DNA from: DASRQK01 sp964401685
GTDB taxonomy: Bacteria; Bacteroidota; Bacteroidia; Sphingobacteriales; Sphingobacteriaceae
Direction: 5' to 3'
DNA: 44,868 bases
Assembly: GCA_964401685.1 (NCBI GenBank)
Contig: CAYNZH010000017.1
Location: 1-44,868, forward strand
Shown here: positions 33,656 through 41,678 of the stretch, in pieces
Numbering within the stretch: position 1 is the stretch's first letter
Layout: the number at the start of each line of letters is the position of its first letter
Translations under genes and position numbers: made by a program
The notes under the pieces: generated by a model
Told to the model about the DNA's origin: nothing
Databases searched by the model: none
The model's input: only the letters and a program-made list of their open reading frames with translations

Positions 33656-35004
33656 GACTCAAAGATTTAGCAACAAAATACGCCTTACCCCTTGAAAGCC
33701 TACAGTTTCTGATACACGATTTTGGCATTGATCTCAATTTTTGTTTCAATGAGAAATTTCGGGTTAGCGAGGAATTTGAGGCTTTCGTCCACAAGCATCT
33801 GGATTTTATTACCAGGTATGCCAAAGACAAAAGCGAAGTAAAAGACATCAAGGCGATTGCCAGTGCAATTGGATTGTCTGAGGCTGAAGTTGCGCAATTT
33901 TTTCTGAAAAACGGGGTGCCCGAGGAGCAGTTGCCCCTTATTCAGACCAATATCTCAAGCTTTCAGATACACTTACTGTTGGGTGGAGACTACAGTTTCT
34001 TGCTGAATGACCTCCCTCCGCAAAAGTTTGAAACAGGATCGTTGGTGGGATACGCCGATCTGTTTTTCTATCACACGGACATGCTTGATCCCTTTATAAA
34101 CGAGGAACAGGTCAAACTGTGGGGCATTTCAAAGCCAGCGGGAATCATTTTGTACGGTCCTCCGGGAAGCGGCAAGATCTTTTGGGCCAGACGAATTGCT
34201 GAGCTGATCGGTTACGAATTTGTTCATGTTTTCAAGGATTACTTGATCAATACGACCAGAACCAACAGTCACCAATTTACTTCGTATCTGCGATCTAAAA
34301 TGAATCAGCCGAAAACCCTGCTATTTATTGAGAATTTTGAAGACTTACTGAGCCGGGATCATCCGAGTTATACGTCTCCTGAAGCAGCTGAGCTGATCAA
34401 TAATATTTTTCGACACATTCAAAATGACCTGGAGCACGATCTGGTCATTGTCGGAGCAGTGGAGACGCTTTCAAAACTTCATGAGGAAATTACGGCTCCG
34501 GGGCGCTTTGATCTGCAGATTCCTGTTTTTCCACCGACTTCGGAAGAGCGGCCACAACTCATTCATTTGCACCTGACCCACCAATTGGTCGAAAATTCGC
34601 CACTTTTGGAGATCCTTAAGTCCAATCAAGCGGACAATCCGGGCTATTGGAGGACAATTTCGGCGGAAATGAAGCTTTTTTCCAACACCATGCTTATAGA
34701 TTTTACCCAAATTCTGAAAAAGCGCTTGTACGGCATTTACCGACGTAATGATCAAAAACCGATTCAAATCACTCCTCCGATACTGATAGCATCACTGAAT
34801 GAGGTTCGTGCGAAACTAACTCCTGAGTACCTTAAGCGCTGCTACACCTTTTTCAGGGAAGCCAAACAAAACGTAGAAATGGATTTTCCGCACCGCTTTC
34901 TGGAGCTGCAGCATGAACTCGATTTTTATATGAAAAAGCGCGATCCTATCGAGAAAATCGGGTTTAAAACGAAAAGCGAGAAGGAGGCATCAAAAGATTC
35001 CTGA
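33652..35004 (+). CDS. AAA-family ATPase-like protein with degenerate active site
   Basis: A 450-residue cytosolic protein. The N-terminal region (1-85) has two helical segments resembling IF2_N or winged-helix units (LKDLATKYALPLESLQFL; IKAIASAIGLSEAEVAQFF). A spacer is followed by an AAA core (about 125-300). The Walker A reads GPPGSGKI (169-176): the usual Thr/Ser is I176. Walker B reads LLFIEN (223-228), giving E227-N228 instead of DE. The sensor-1 segment VIVGAVE lacks the usual Asn. The GRFD motif (284-287) is present. It may still bind nucleotide, but hydrolysis looks compromised. Overlaps the RhtA-like gene by 4 bases and the convergent TlpA gene by 15. Confidence 0.8.
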   Translation: MRLKDLATKYALPLESLQFLIHDFGIDLNFCFNEKFRVSEEFEAFVHKHLDFITRYAKDKSEVKDIKAIASAIGLSEAEVAQFFLKNGVPEEQLPLIQTNISSFQIHLLLGGDYSFLLNDLPPQKFETGSLVGYADLFFYHTDMLDPFINEEQVKLWGISKPAGIILYGPPGSGKIFWARRIAELIGYEFVHVFKDYLINTTRTNSHQFTSYLRSKMNQPKTLLFIENFEDLLSRDHPSYTSPEAAELINNIFRHIQNDLEHDLVIVGAVETLSKLHEEITAPGRFDLQIPVFPPTSEERPQLIHLHLTHQLVENSPLLEILKSNQADNPGYWRTISAEMKLFSNTMLIDFTQILKKRLYGIYRRNDQKPIQITPPILIASLNEVRAKLTPEYLKRCYTFFREAKQNVEMDFPHRFLELQHELDFYMKKRDPIEKIGFKTKSEKEASKDS

Positions 35005-36930
35005 AACCGAGGCACCATCTGAAGCTTTTTCCAGCAACAGATATTCAATCATCCCTTCAAGCTCTTTGAGCATGTGTTCTCCGTTATTGCCCACTTTTTT
35101 GAAGCGTATTTTACCGGTTTTGTCCACCAGAAAAGTCGTAGGAATACTGGTTACGCCAAGATCTGTAATGAACTGTCTCTCATAGCTGTAATATACCGGG
35201 AAATCGTACTGGGTGTTTTCGGTTGCCCATTGCAATGCGTCTTCAAAAGAGTTCCCGCTTCCGGTATTCAAGAGCATAAAACCTACATCTGAGTTGCTTT
35301 TATGTCTATCGTATATTTGCTGGACATAAGGGAAGGATTCGAGGCATGGTATGCACCAGGTAGCCCACAAGTCTATCACCCAGACCTTTCCCCGGAGAGA
35401 ATCGGCCGTGAAAGGATCTTTGCCCATATTTGTTATATGGAATTCTGATGGGAAATCCAGTGATAGGCTTCGCTGGGAAAGTTCGGTAAACATGGCCTGT
35501 TTCCACTTTGTGTCCAGGGCAGAAAAGTATGATTCGGGGTCTGCGTCCTCTTTTGAAAGACTGGCCGTGATCAACGTTCGGATTTCTTGGTCAAAAGGGT
35601 ACTGCACATAGGCTTTTTCGTACAAACTCCTTGCTTTTTCACGTTCACCCAGCGACGTAAAGAGTTTACCTGCATCCAGTAACAACTCCTTTTGCTGCAA
35701 ATCCAGGTAGGATTTCTCCAGCCAGGCGAGGGCTTGTGCTTTATCGCCCATTTTTCCATACAAAAGGGCGTGTTTAGCCATTCTCTCCTTATGTACCAGG
35801 TCTGTTTTCCTGTCCTTTTCTTCGTCGTGTGCGATCAGATAGCCTGTTTCGGGAAAATAGCGGACCAGGGTTACTGGATAGGCATCGATATTGTTCATTA
35901 TTCGCTGATTCAGCTCAAGAGCCTTTTCCAACAACACCTCATTTTCCAGCAGAATATCGACATTTTCGGCAAACGAGCGCCACTGATAGGGACTATCACC
36001 CGGTGTCGTAAGTTTTTCAAGATACATGGCGGCGTTCTGTGCATCCTTTTGCCGCGCGTAGTGCTTAAACAAGTAATCGTAAGCAAGCCCAAAGGCCGCT
36101 TCGTTTTCGGCATTCCGTACGCGCATCAAAGCCTCCAAACTGTCTAGCACAGCACTGCTGTCCTCCTCCATATCCAAAATTCTATAGAGGCGATAACTTA
36201 CTCCCAGGTGTGTCTCCGGGTAATCACGTATCACGACCTGCCGTATGGAATCTACCCGCTGATTTTCCCCTATAATCAAATAACCCTTGGTCACTTGGTT
36301 CAGATTGCCTGACTCAGTGGGACTTTCCTCGTATTTGCTCTGAATAATATCCAAAGCCCGGGCTTTCGCTTCCTGCCGTGTTTCCGGATTTTGGGACTTC
36401 ATCTCAAAGGCTAAAATCTGTAGATTTGCTTCGTAATTCTGAGGAAAATGCGCCAATTCTTTCTGGAAAAATTCCTGTTGCTGAGCGACCCGGTATGGGG
36501 AGGTCCTGTTTTGTACTCCTAAGCTGTAAGCTTTTGCCAGGTAATTGCCTTCTGCTAACTCACCTTCAGCATCATAAACAAAAATCTCATAGTGAGTGGT
36601 GTCCGTAGGCTGCAGCACGCGTCGTCCGCCGGCATCGCTGATGATGAACGAAGCATACTTTCCATACGTTGGAATGACGAAGCTCGCTTGTCTGCCCTCG
36701 GCGGTGCTTTTAAGCGCGATCCGCGTAGGTAATTCGTAGTAGTTCGAATAGGTAAAGTTCAGATAAAGTTGTCCCGTATCGGTTAGCTGGCTATTGTCCA
36801 GCGTCACGGTCACTTGATCCCCGGCCCGAGGCTGTGCAGGGTGAATAACCAGGGATGGCGTATCCTGCGCAAAGAGTGCGTTGAAAACGAGTAGGGCTCC
36901 TAAAAAAATGCATGAGACGAGTGTTTTCAT
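34990..36930 (-). CDS. Large TlpA-like thioredoxin-fold protein with TPR-like helical body
   Basis: A 646-residue exported protein (signal peptide 1-21, cut after LFA). Residues about 25-130 look like a beta-sandwich. A long helical middle (about 145-480) has TPR-like repeats (AQALAWLEKSYLDLQQKELL, REKARSLYEKAYVQYPFDQE). The C-terminal thioredoxin domain (about 495-640) holds the redox motif WCIPC (C526 and C529) and the cis-proline segment SIPTTF, typical of TlpA/ResA reductants. It probably acts in the periplasm or at the outer membrane as a thiol-disulphide oxidoreductase. It follows the aldolase-like gene by 15 bases. Its 3' end overlaps the AAA gene. Confidence 0.88.
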   Translation of the reverse strand: MKTLVSCIFLGALLVFNALFAQDTPSLVIHPAQPRAGDQVTVTLDNSQLTDTGQLYLNFTYSNYYELPTRIALKSTAEGRQASFVIPTYGKYASFIISDAGGRRVLQPTDTTHYEIFVYDAEGELAEGNYLAKAYSLGVQNRTSPYRVAQQQEFFQKELAHFPQNYEANLQILAFEMKSQNPETRQEAKARALDIIQSKYEESPTESGNLNQVTKGYLIIGENQRVDSIRQVVIRDYPETHLGVSYRLYRILDMEEDSSAVLDSLEALMRVRNAENEAAFGLAYDYLFKHYARQKDAQNAAMYLEKLTTPGDSPYQWRSFAENVDILLENEVLLEKALELNQRIMNNIDAYPVTLVRYFPETGYLIAHDEEKDRKTDLVHKERMAKHALLYGKMGDKAQALAWLEKSYLDLQQKELLLDAGKLFTSLGEREKARSLYEKAYVQYPFDQEIRTLITASLSKEDADPESYFSALDTKWKQAMFTELSQRSLSLDFPSEFHITNMGKDPFTADSLRGKVWVIDLWATWCIPCLESFPYVQQIYDRHKSNSDVGFMLLNTGSGNSFEDALQWATENTQYDFPVYYSYERQFITDLGVTSIPTTFLVDKTGKIRFKKVGNNGEHMLKELEGMIEYLLLEKASDGASVSGIF

Positions 36931-36945
36931 AGTGTATAGGATTTA

Positions 36946-37983
36946 TCACTCTAATTGGAGAGCGAGGTTAAAATCATCTATAAACGCATCGACCATAGAT
37001 TCCGGGGTCGCCCACGATGTGATTATTCGAACGGCGGCTCGATCTGTATCAATGTCTTCCCAAATATAAAAAAAGTATTTCTCTTTTAGAATATTTATTG
37101 TTTTCTTTTTAAGTATTGGAAAAATTTGGTTAGTGGGCGAATCGATCAAAAAGTCAAAACCCTTGTTTCTGATGCCTGAAGCGATTTTTTGAGCCATCTT
37201 GTTTGCGTGGCTCGCAAGCGAAAAATACAAATCCTCTTCGAATAAAGTCAGAAATTGCAAGCCTAGGATGCGGCCTTTTGCCAACAACGCACCCTTTTGC
37301 TTCATTACGTAGTCAAAATCAGCGCCGAGTGATTGAGATTTAAAAATTATTGCTTCGCCCAGCAGCGCCCCATTTTTTGTGCCGCCGATGTAAAACACGT
37401 CGGTCCACCGGGCAACATCCTGTAGCGTCAGGTCATTGGCCTGTGCCGTGAGCGCATGACCCAGCCTCGCACCGTCCATAAATAAGTAGAGTTGGTTTTG
37501 CTGACAAAATTCCCACAGATTTTTTAGTTCTACTTTTGTATAAATGCTACCGAGCTCGGATGAGTTTGAGATATAAACAAGTTTGGGTTTCACGACATGC
37601 GGACGAAGACTGTGATTTGAAAGTACTTCCCGGATCTGTTCCGGGTACAACTTTCCATTTGCCGAATCTATCGTGATGATTCTATGACCATTGGCTTCGA
37701 TCGCCCCGGTTTCGTGAGCAAAGATGTGGCCAGTCTTTGCGCTGATCGCCGCTTCATGTACTTTTAAAAGATGCGTGATGACCATGAGATTGGCCTGGGT
37801 TCCTCCAGAGGAAAAGTACACCTGAGCTTCTGGATTGGCGATCTTCTCCCCGATCAATTTCCGCGCCCTCTGACTGTAATCATCTTCGCCATAGCCATTT
37901 TGCTGAACCATATTTGTCTCAGACAGCTTTTTCAATACCGCCGGATGGGCACCTTCACAATAGTCATTTTTAAAGTTATACAT
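36946..37983 (-). CDS. ltaE: Threonine aldolase/beta-eliminating lyase family protein
   Basis: A 345-residue PLP-dependent, fold-type I enzyme likely cleaving threonine to glycine and acetaldehyde. Family landmarks are the N-terminal NDYCEGAHP with QNGYGEDDYS (28-37), GGTQANLM (60-67) binding the phosphate, HETGAIEANGH (90-100), MDGARLGHAL (169-178) with D170 on the cofactor pyridine, and the Schiff-base lysine K203 in GGTKNGALLGEA. Compared with LtaE proteins, it is complete. Substrate scope of this family is broad, so the gene symbol is a best guess. It has a -7 box (TAGATTTG) 21 bases upstream and leads the operon with the TlpA-like gene. Confidence 0.85.
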   Translation of the reverse strand: MYNFKNDYCEGAHPAVLKKLSETNMVQQNGYGEDDYSQRARKLIGEKIANPEAQVYFSSGGTQANLMVITHLLKVHEAAISAKTGHIFAHETGAIEANGHRIITIDSANGKLYPEQIREVLSNHSLRPHVVKPKLVYISNSSELGSIYTKVELKNLWEFCQQNQLYLFMDGARLGHALTAQANDLTLQDVARWTDVFYIGGTKNGALLGEAIIFKSQSLGADFDYVMKQKGALLAKGRILGLQFLTLFEEDLYFSLASHANKMAQKIASGIRNKGFDFLIDSPTNQIFPILKKKTINILKEKYFFYIWEDIDTDRAAVRIITSWATPESMVDAFIDDFNLALQLE

Positions 37984-38004
37984 GGTCTCTGATTTATATT
38001 AAAG

Positions 38005-38012
38005 CAAATCTA
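38005..38012 (-). promoter_or_regulatory. -7 box for the threonine aldolase-like gene
   Basis: Reverse strand TAGATTTG, perfect TAnnTTTG, 21 bases before the ATG at 37983. No -33 TTTG at 19-base spacing. Confidence 0.45.
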
Positions 38013-38103
38013 ATAAAAAGTTCGTCATCGTAATTATTTTATCGCACTCGAACATTTATGCGGCTCTGGTTGTATTATCATTGGAAACCCATTTGTGAGT
38101 TTT

Positions 38104-39153
38104 ATGATAAAAAATATATTTAGTTTGGCCGTTGTTTGTAGTTTGATTTTGGTTAATAGTTGTGGGGAACGCTTTGGGCGCAAGTCTCAGGAACAAGCCT
38201 TGAAAGATTCTTTGGAGAAAGTTGAGCGTGAAAACGAGCGTCTGGCCCGGGAAGCAGAAAGGGAAAGGCGGCGGCCCAAAACTAAAGACGACATCAACCT
38301 GGTGAAAGAGTTTGCGTACGACGAATATACGCTGGAAGATACGTATCCCTATAAAGAGGGAGAAAGGGTTTTTCAATGGGAAAAAATCAAGGTTGCGTTG
38401 GCTTATATTGAAACATTTCAGATAGAAAAAAAGCGGTACGCCATTATCCAAAATTACAAAAATCTCAACGGAGAAGCGCCCGTCGTAAAGAATTTTGTGA
38501 GAAACACGTATAAACGGGTGTCTGATACCTTGGGTACCGAGCGTTATCAATCCGTGCCTTTGTATGCAGAAAGCGACCGGGACAGGCCTACTATTTACGG
38601 CAGGGATGGGTCTCTCGTCGAATTGCTCTCTGCGGACACCTTGGATTTTGTGAAAATTCGCGGGATTTCCTTCGATGGTGAATGGGAAACACCGAAGAGA
38701 TACGTAAAGCCTCTGGATAGTGATACGGATTTTCATCATGTGGCAGTCGTGGACGTAACCAATCAAAATATTGCTACGTTGGAAAGGACTGAGGATTCCT
38801 GGCTCATTCGCAGCATGAATCCTGCCACGACCGGACAGCATAATCCGCCTTATGCACATGAAACACCGCTCGGTCTGTACGTGGTGCAGGAAAAGAAAGA
38901 AAAGATGTACTTTTTGAAGGACGGCACACGCGATGAGATCGCCGGATTTGCGCCTTATGCGAGCCGATTTACACGAGGCGGGTACATCCACGGGGTCCCG
39001 ACGAACTATCCCAGGCAGACGATTATAGAATATAGTCCCACCCTCGGAACCATACCCCGGTCGCATATGTGTGTGCGGAATGCCTCCTCCCACGCAGAGT
39101 TTATTTACAATTGGGCACCTGTTTTGCAATCTTTGGTTTTGGTTATTGATTAA
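38104..39153 (+). CDS. Lipoprotein L,D-transpeptidase (YkuD-like, SHMC variant)
   Basis: A 349-residue exported lipoprotein (lipobox VNSC, C20) followed by a coiled-coil segment of Glu/Arg/Lys (about 27-62) and a central region (90-245) of unknown fold. The C-terminal YkuD-like domain has the catalytic His-Gly H296-G297 in YIHGVPTNYPR and the cysteine C323 in SHMCVR (the usual SHGCxR with Met replacing Gly), with R325. Such enzymes form 3-3 crosslinks in peptidoglycan or attach lipoproteins to it. The Met substitution narrows confidence in the exact activity. A GTG at 38095 would add three residues; the ATG at 38104 fits the signal peptide. Confidence 0.85.
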   Translation: MIKNIFSLAVVCSLILVNSCGERFGRKSQEQALKDSLEKVERENERLAREAERERRRPKTKDDINLVKEFAYDEYTLEDTYPYKEGERVFQWEKIKVALAYIETFQIEKKRYAIIQNYKNLNGEAPVVKNFVRNTYKRVSDTLGTERYQSVPLYAESDRDRPTIYGRDGSLVELLSADTLDFVKIRGISFDGEWETPKRYVKPLDSDTDFHHVAVVDVTNQNIATLERTEDSWLIRSMNPATTGQHNPPYAHETPLGLYVVQEKKEKMYFLKDGTRDEIAGFAPYASRFTRGGYIHGVPTNYPRQTIIEYSPTLGTIPRSHMCVRNASSHAEFIYNWAPVLQSLVLVID

Positions 39154-39168
39154 ATTTCCGTAACTTTG
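39138..39168 (+). promoter_or_regulatory. Promoter of the second L,D-transpeptidase, leaderless geometry
   Basis: TTTG (39138-39141), 19-base spacer, TAACTTTG (39161-39168), then 5 bases to the ATG at 39174. The -33 box lies in the 3' end of the preceding gene, so this gene can be expressed independently. Confidence 0.68.
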
Positions 39169-39173
39169 CATTC

Positions 39174-39899
39174 ATGTGGAAAATTGTGTGTGTATGTCTC
39201 GTGCTGCTCTTTACGTTGGGTAGCGCTCAAGTAACTCGTGTGAATTCTGACCAAAATAGTGCTCCTCTGACTGTAGAGGCAGCTGTTTCTCCCCGGGTGA
39301 TGCTCTACGAAGAGCTGGGCCTTGATTCGCTTTTGGCCTTCCCCGCTTTTGACATGGCGATGGATGGTTTCGAAGATCTGGATGCCCCCAATAAACGTAT
39401 TTTTACGATCATTGATTTTACCAAACCGTCGAGCGAAAAGCGCATGTGGGTGATCGATATGGAAGAGCGGAAGATTCTTTTTCATACGGTGGTGTCGCAC
39501 GGCAGGAATAGCGGTGATCTCTATGCGCGGTCGTTTTCCAATATTCACGGTTCTTTTCAAAGTTCTTTGGGATTTTACCGTACGGCAAACACCTACCAAG
39601 GGGGAAACGGATATTCTATGGTGCTTGAGGGACTTGAGCCAGGGATCAACGATCAGGCCAAGGCCAGGGCTGTTGTGGTTCACGGAGCAGATTATGCCAA
39701 TGAATCCTTCATCTCCAGGACCGGTAGACTAGGTCGCAGCTACGGTTGCCCCGCCCTACCCCGTTCGGTCAACAAACCTATCATCGATACGATCAAAGAC
39801 GGAAGTTTGCTCTTTATTTACGCTGAAAACGAAGAATATCTCGCCCAAAGCAAAGTTGTCCGCCCGCAGCTTGCTTCGACGAAGCTCGCTGCTTCATAG
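39174..39899 (+). CDS. Murein L,D-transpeptidase catalytic domain protein (YkuD_2 type)
   Basis: A 241-residue exported protein with an N-terminal signal peptide (1-18, ending GSA). The domain (about 70-230) shows the YkuD_2 pattern: FTIIDFTKPSSEKRMWVID, VSHGRNSGD near 108-115, and the active-site H170-G171 in VVHGADYANE, then the cysteine C192 in GRSYGCPALP. This family includes bacterial L,D-transpeptidases of the periplasm, proposed to crosslink or trim peptidoglycan. It lies 20 bases behind the first L,D-transpeptidase but has its own promoter. Ends 10 bases from the convergent hipA. Confidence 0.9.
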   Translation: MWKIVCVCLVLLFTLGSAQVTRVNSDQNSAPLTVEAAVSPRVMLYEELGLDSLLAFPAFDMAMDGFEDLDAPNKRIFTIIDFTKPSSEKRMWVIDMEERKILFHTVVSHGRNSGDLYARSFSNIHGSFQSSLGFYRTANTYQGGNGYSMVLEGLEPGINDQAKARAVVVHGADYANESFISRTGRLGRSYGCPALPRSVNKPIIDTIKDGSLLFIYAENEEYLAQSKVVRPQLASTKLAAS

Positions 39900-39909
39900 C
39901 GACTGGATG

Positions 39910-41193
39910 TCAAGCGAGATTTTTAATTAAAACAGCGTCGATGGCATTGGTTTTGTCGGTGTCGACGCCAAACTCTGTTGCGTAATCTCGCCATTTATTC
40001 ACCAAATCCAGACTTTCGTCAAGTATCCTATTGGGTGTCCTAATGGAGTTCTGCTCGGCTATCCGCAAGAAGTCCTCCCGAACAAAGTTTTTTCGCTTTC
40101 CGTTGATGCTCAGGTTGTGCTGGCTCACCCAGGCGCTGTCTGGCCTGTACGCAAAGCAGATGTCATAGGCCGGTGCGATACGCCATTTGCCGGTTTTATC
40201 CATCAGAAAGGCAAAGTTTTTGGTATGATCGTCACAATTACGGGCAATCACATTGAATACCATCCTCCTGTACATTTGTTCCGCCTCAGCATAGCTTAAT
40301 CGCAGTTGGCGCATGGTTTGGAAAACCTGCTCATAACTGTAGGACATAATGTTGGCAAAATCATAGTGTTGTATCGCACAGAGCGTCTGTGTATGTATTT
40401 TCTCGCCGCTTTTCCGGTCGAAACGCTTTGTCATAAAGTGTACTCTACCGTTCTCTTCTATGAGACGGGACTCCATCATTTCTATACCAAAATCGATAGC
40501 CATTTTGTAGTAGGCCATCTCTACCCGCCCGTAGCCTTTTGAAACGCCAAATTGGACGTCACTCACCTCATCAAACTTGATCAGCCAATGTTCAAATCCC
40601 TTGTCCAGGGTAGTTTGTCCGGACTTGATTTTGCCTGTCTCTTCATTGTAGGCAATGATGGCCTTGGGCCGCGCACCTCCCGCAGATGTTCCCATTTTCA
40701 GGATATCCATCATCACATCCTCCATATTATGGCTGCTGTCAATCTGAATGTCCCTCTTGTTCTCTAGCAAGGCTTTGGTGACTTCTATCAAGTCGCTCAG
40801 TTCGACGTCGTACGAGCTCGACTCCCTATATGTAACAGGCTCAAATTCCAGTGCACCAATTCCTCTTTTTCCGATAAAGCACAGCAATTCCACGGGATTG
40901 AGCGAGTCATCGGGACGTCCCTGTCTGGCCAGCCAGGCATTGATCAGTTCTCTGCCATAGCGATCAGGCAGCGCGTCCGCTAGCAAGCCAGGAAGTCCCT
41001 TAAAGGTTTCATTCCCTCTCAGCTGTGGAAAAGTGTAAATACGCCCTTTTTGAGGCATCTTCAGTGGCGCCAAATTTAGCTGCTCAACGGGAAACTGAGG
41101 GTCATATTCAAAACTCGCTAGTTCGGTTTTCGGATTCCAGGCCACCGCGCCGACACGCTTGCCCCAAATGTGAACAAATGCTGTCGTTACCAT
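39910..41193 (-). CDS. hipA: HipA-family serine/threonine kinase toxin
   Basis: A 427-residue protein-kinase-fold toxin whose E. coli relative phosphorylates glutamyl-tRNA synthetase and causes growth arrest. Features: the N-terminal subdomain (1-105, with GLLADALPDRYG), the Gly-rich SAGGARPK (170-177) where S170 corresponds to the autophosphorylated serine S150 of HipA, the catalytic loop NCDDHTKN with D321 and N326 matching D309/N314 of E. coli, and D344 in PAYDICF matching D332. All catalytic residues are therefore present. Together with hipB (7-base overlap upstream) it forms a toxin-antitoxin pair. Target in this organism is unknown. Confidence 0.93.
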   Translation of the reverse strand: MVTTAFVHIWGKRVGAVAWNPKTELASFEYDPQFPVEQLNLAPLKMPQKGRIYTFPQLRGNETFKGLPGLLADALPDRYGRELINAWLARQGRPDDSLNPVELLCFIGKRGIGALEFEPVTYRESSSYDVELSDLIEVTKALLENKRDIQIDSSHNMEDVMMDILKMGTSAGGARPKAIIAYNEETGKIKSGQTTLDKGFEHWLIKFDEVSDVQFGVSKGYGRVEMAYYKMAIDFGIEMMESRLIEENGRVHFMTKRFDRKSGEKIHTQTLCAIQHYDFANIMSYSYEQVFQTMRQLRLSYAEAEQMYRRMVFNVIARNCDDHTKNFAFLMDKTGKWRIAPAYDICFAYRPDSAWVSQHNLSINGKRKNFVREDFLRIAEQNSIRTPNRILDESLDLVNKWRDYATEFGVDTDKTNAIDAVLIKNLA

Positions 41194-41531
41194 CCCAAAT
41201 CTCCATTTTCTGCCTGATCAGTCCGCCCCGAAGCGCGCTTTCGTTGCTTCTTTTCCCCTTCGGCCAACTGCAAAGGGCTCGGTTCCTGGGTCACGCGAAA
41301 TGCCCTCAAAACGTGCAATGCGTCCAAAGTCCTCAATACTTTAATCAAATTCAGCACAGAACTATTTTCTCCCCTTTCGATCAGGCTCAGCGTAGACCGA
41401 CTGATCGCTGCTTTGCGCGCAAACTTACTTTGCGTCATATTCATTTCGATCCTTTGCTGCTGAACAAAATGGCCAATCTGCGCTAAAATTGCCTTGTCGC
41501 TTAAGTCACTAATGAATGAAAAATTGCTCAT
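41187..41531 (-). CDS. hipB: HipB-like helix-turn-helix antitoxin
   Basis: A 114-residue XRE-family regulator. The helix-turn-helix spans about 33-82 (MTQSKFARKAAISRSTLSLIE), with the Cro/C1 pattern. A tail rich in Arg, Lys and Glu (85-114) may neutralise the toxin. The ATG at 41531 is preceded by GAGGATT. The end overlaps the hipA start, and such coupled order is usual for hipBA. The upstream interval contains an operator-like palindrome with an 8-base spacer. Together they indicate autoregulation, by analogy with the E. coli system. Confidence 0.9.
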   Translation of the reverse strand: MSNFSFISDLSDKAILAQIGHFVQQQRIEMNMTQSKFARKAAISRSTLSLIERGENSSVLNLIKVLRTLDALHVLRAFRVTQEPSPLQLAEGEKKQRKRASGRTDQAENGDLGW

Positions 41532-41549
41532 AATCCTCGTATTTAGTAA

Positions 41550-41575
41550 TTAATGCGTCAAATCCAACGCACTAA
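41550..41575 (-). promoter_or_regulatory. Palindromic operator candidate of hipBA
   Basis: TTAATGCGT (41550-41558), 8-base spacer, ACGCACTAA (41567-41575): one mismatch in nine pairs. The spacer includes TGGATTTG on the reverse strand, one mismatch from a -7 box. Further copies of the TTAATGC motif lie at 41620-41626 and 41640-41648, plus a direct repeat ATGCGTTA at 41643 and 41657. Confidence 0.55.
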
Positions 41576-41678
41576 ACAGCAGTTATACTATAACAGCGCT
41601 AATGTATGAAATTTTAGTCATTAATGCAAAAAAAGATGCTTAATGCGTTATATTTCATGCGTTACTTGGGTGTTAAGC

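Noticed and set aside
38056..39171. A 371-codon open frame on the reverse strand over the first L,D-transpeptidase.
   Set aside because: The forward frame has a lipobox, YkuD motifs and its own start, and the reverse frame shows no recognisable motif. It is an antisense shadow.
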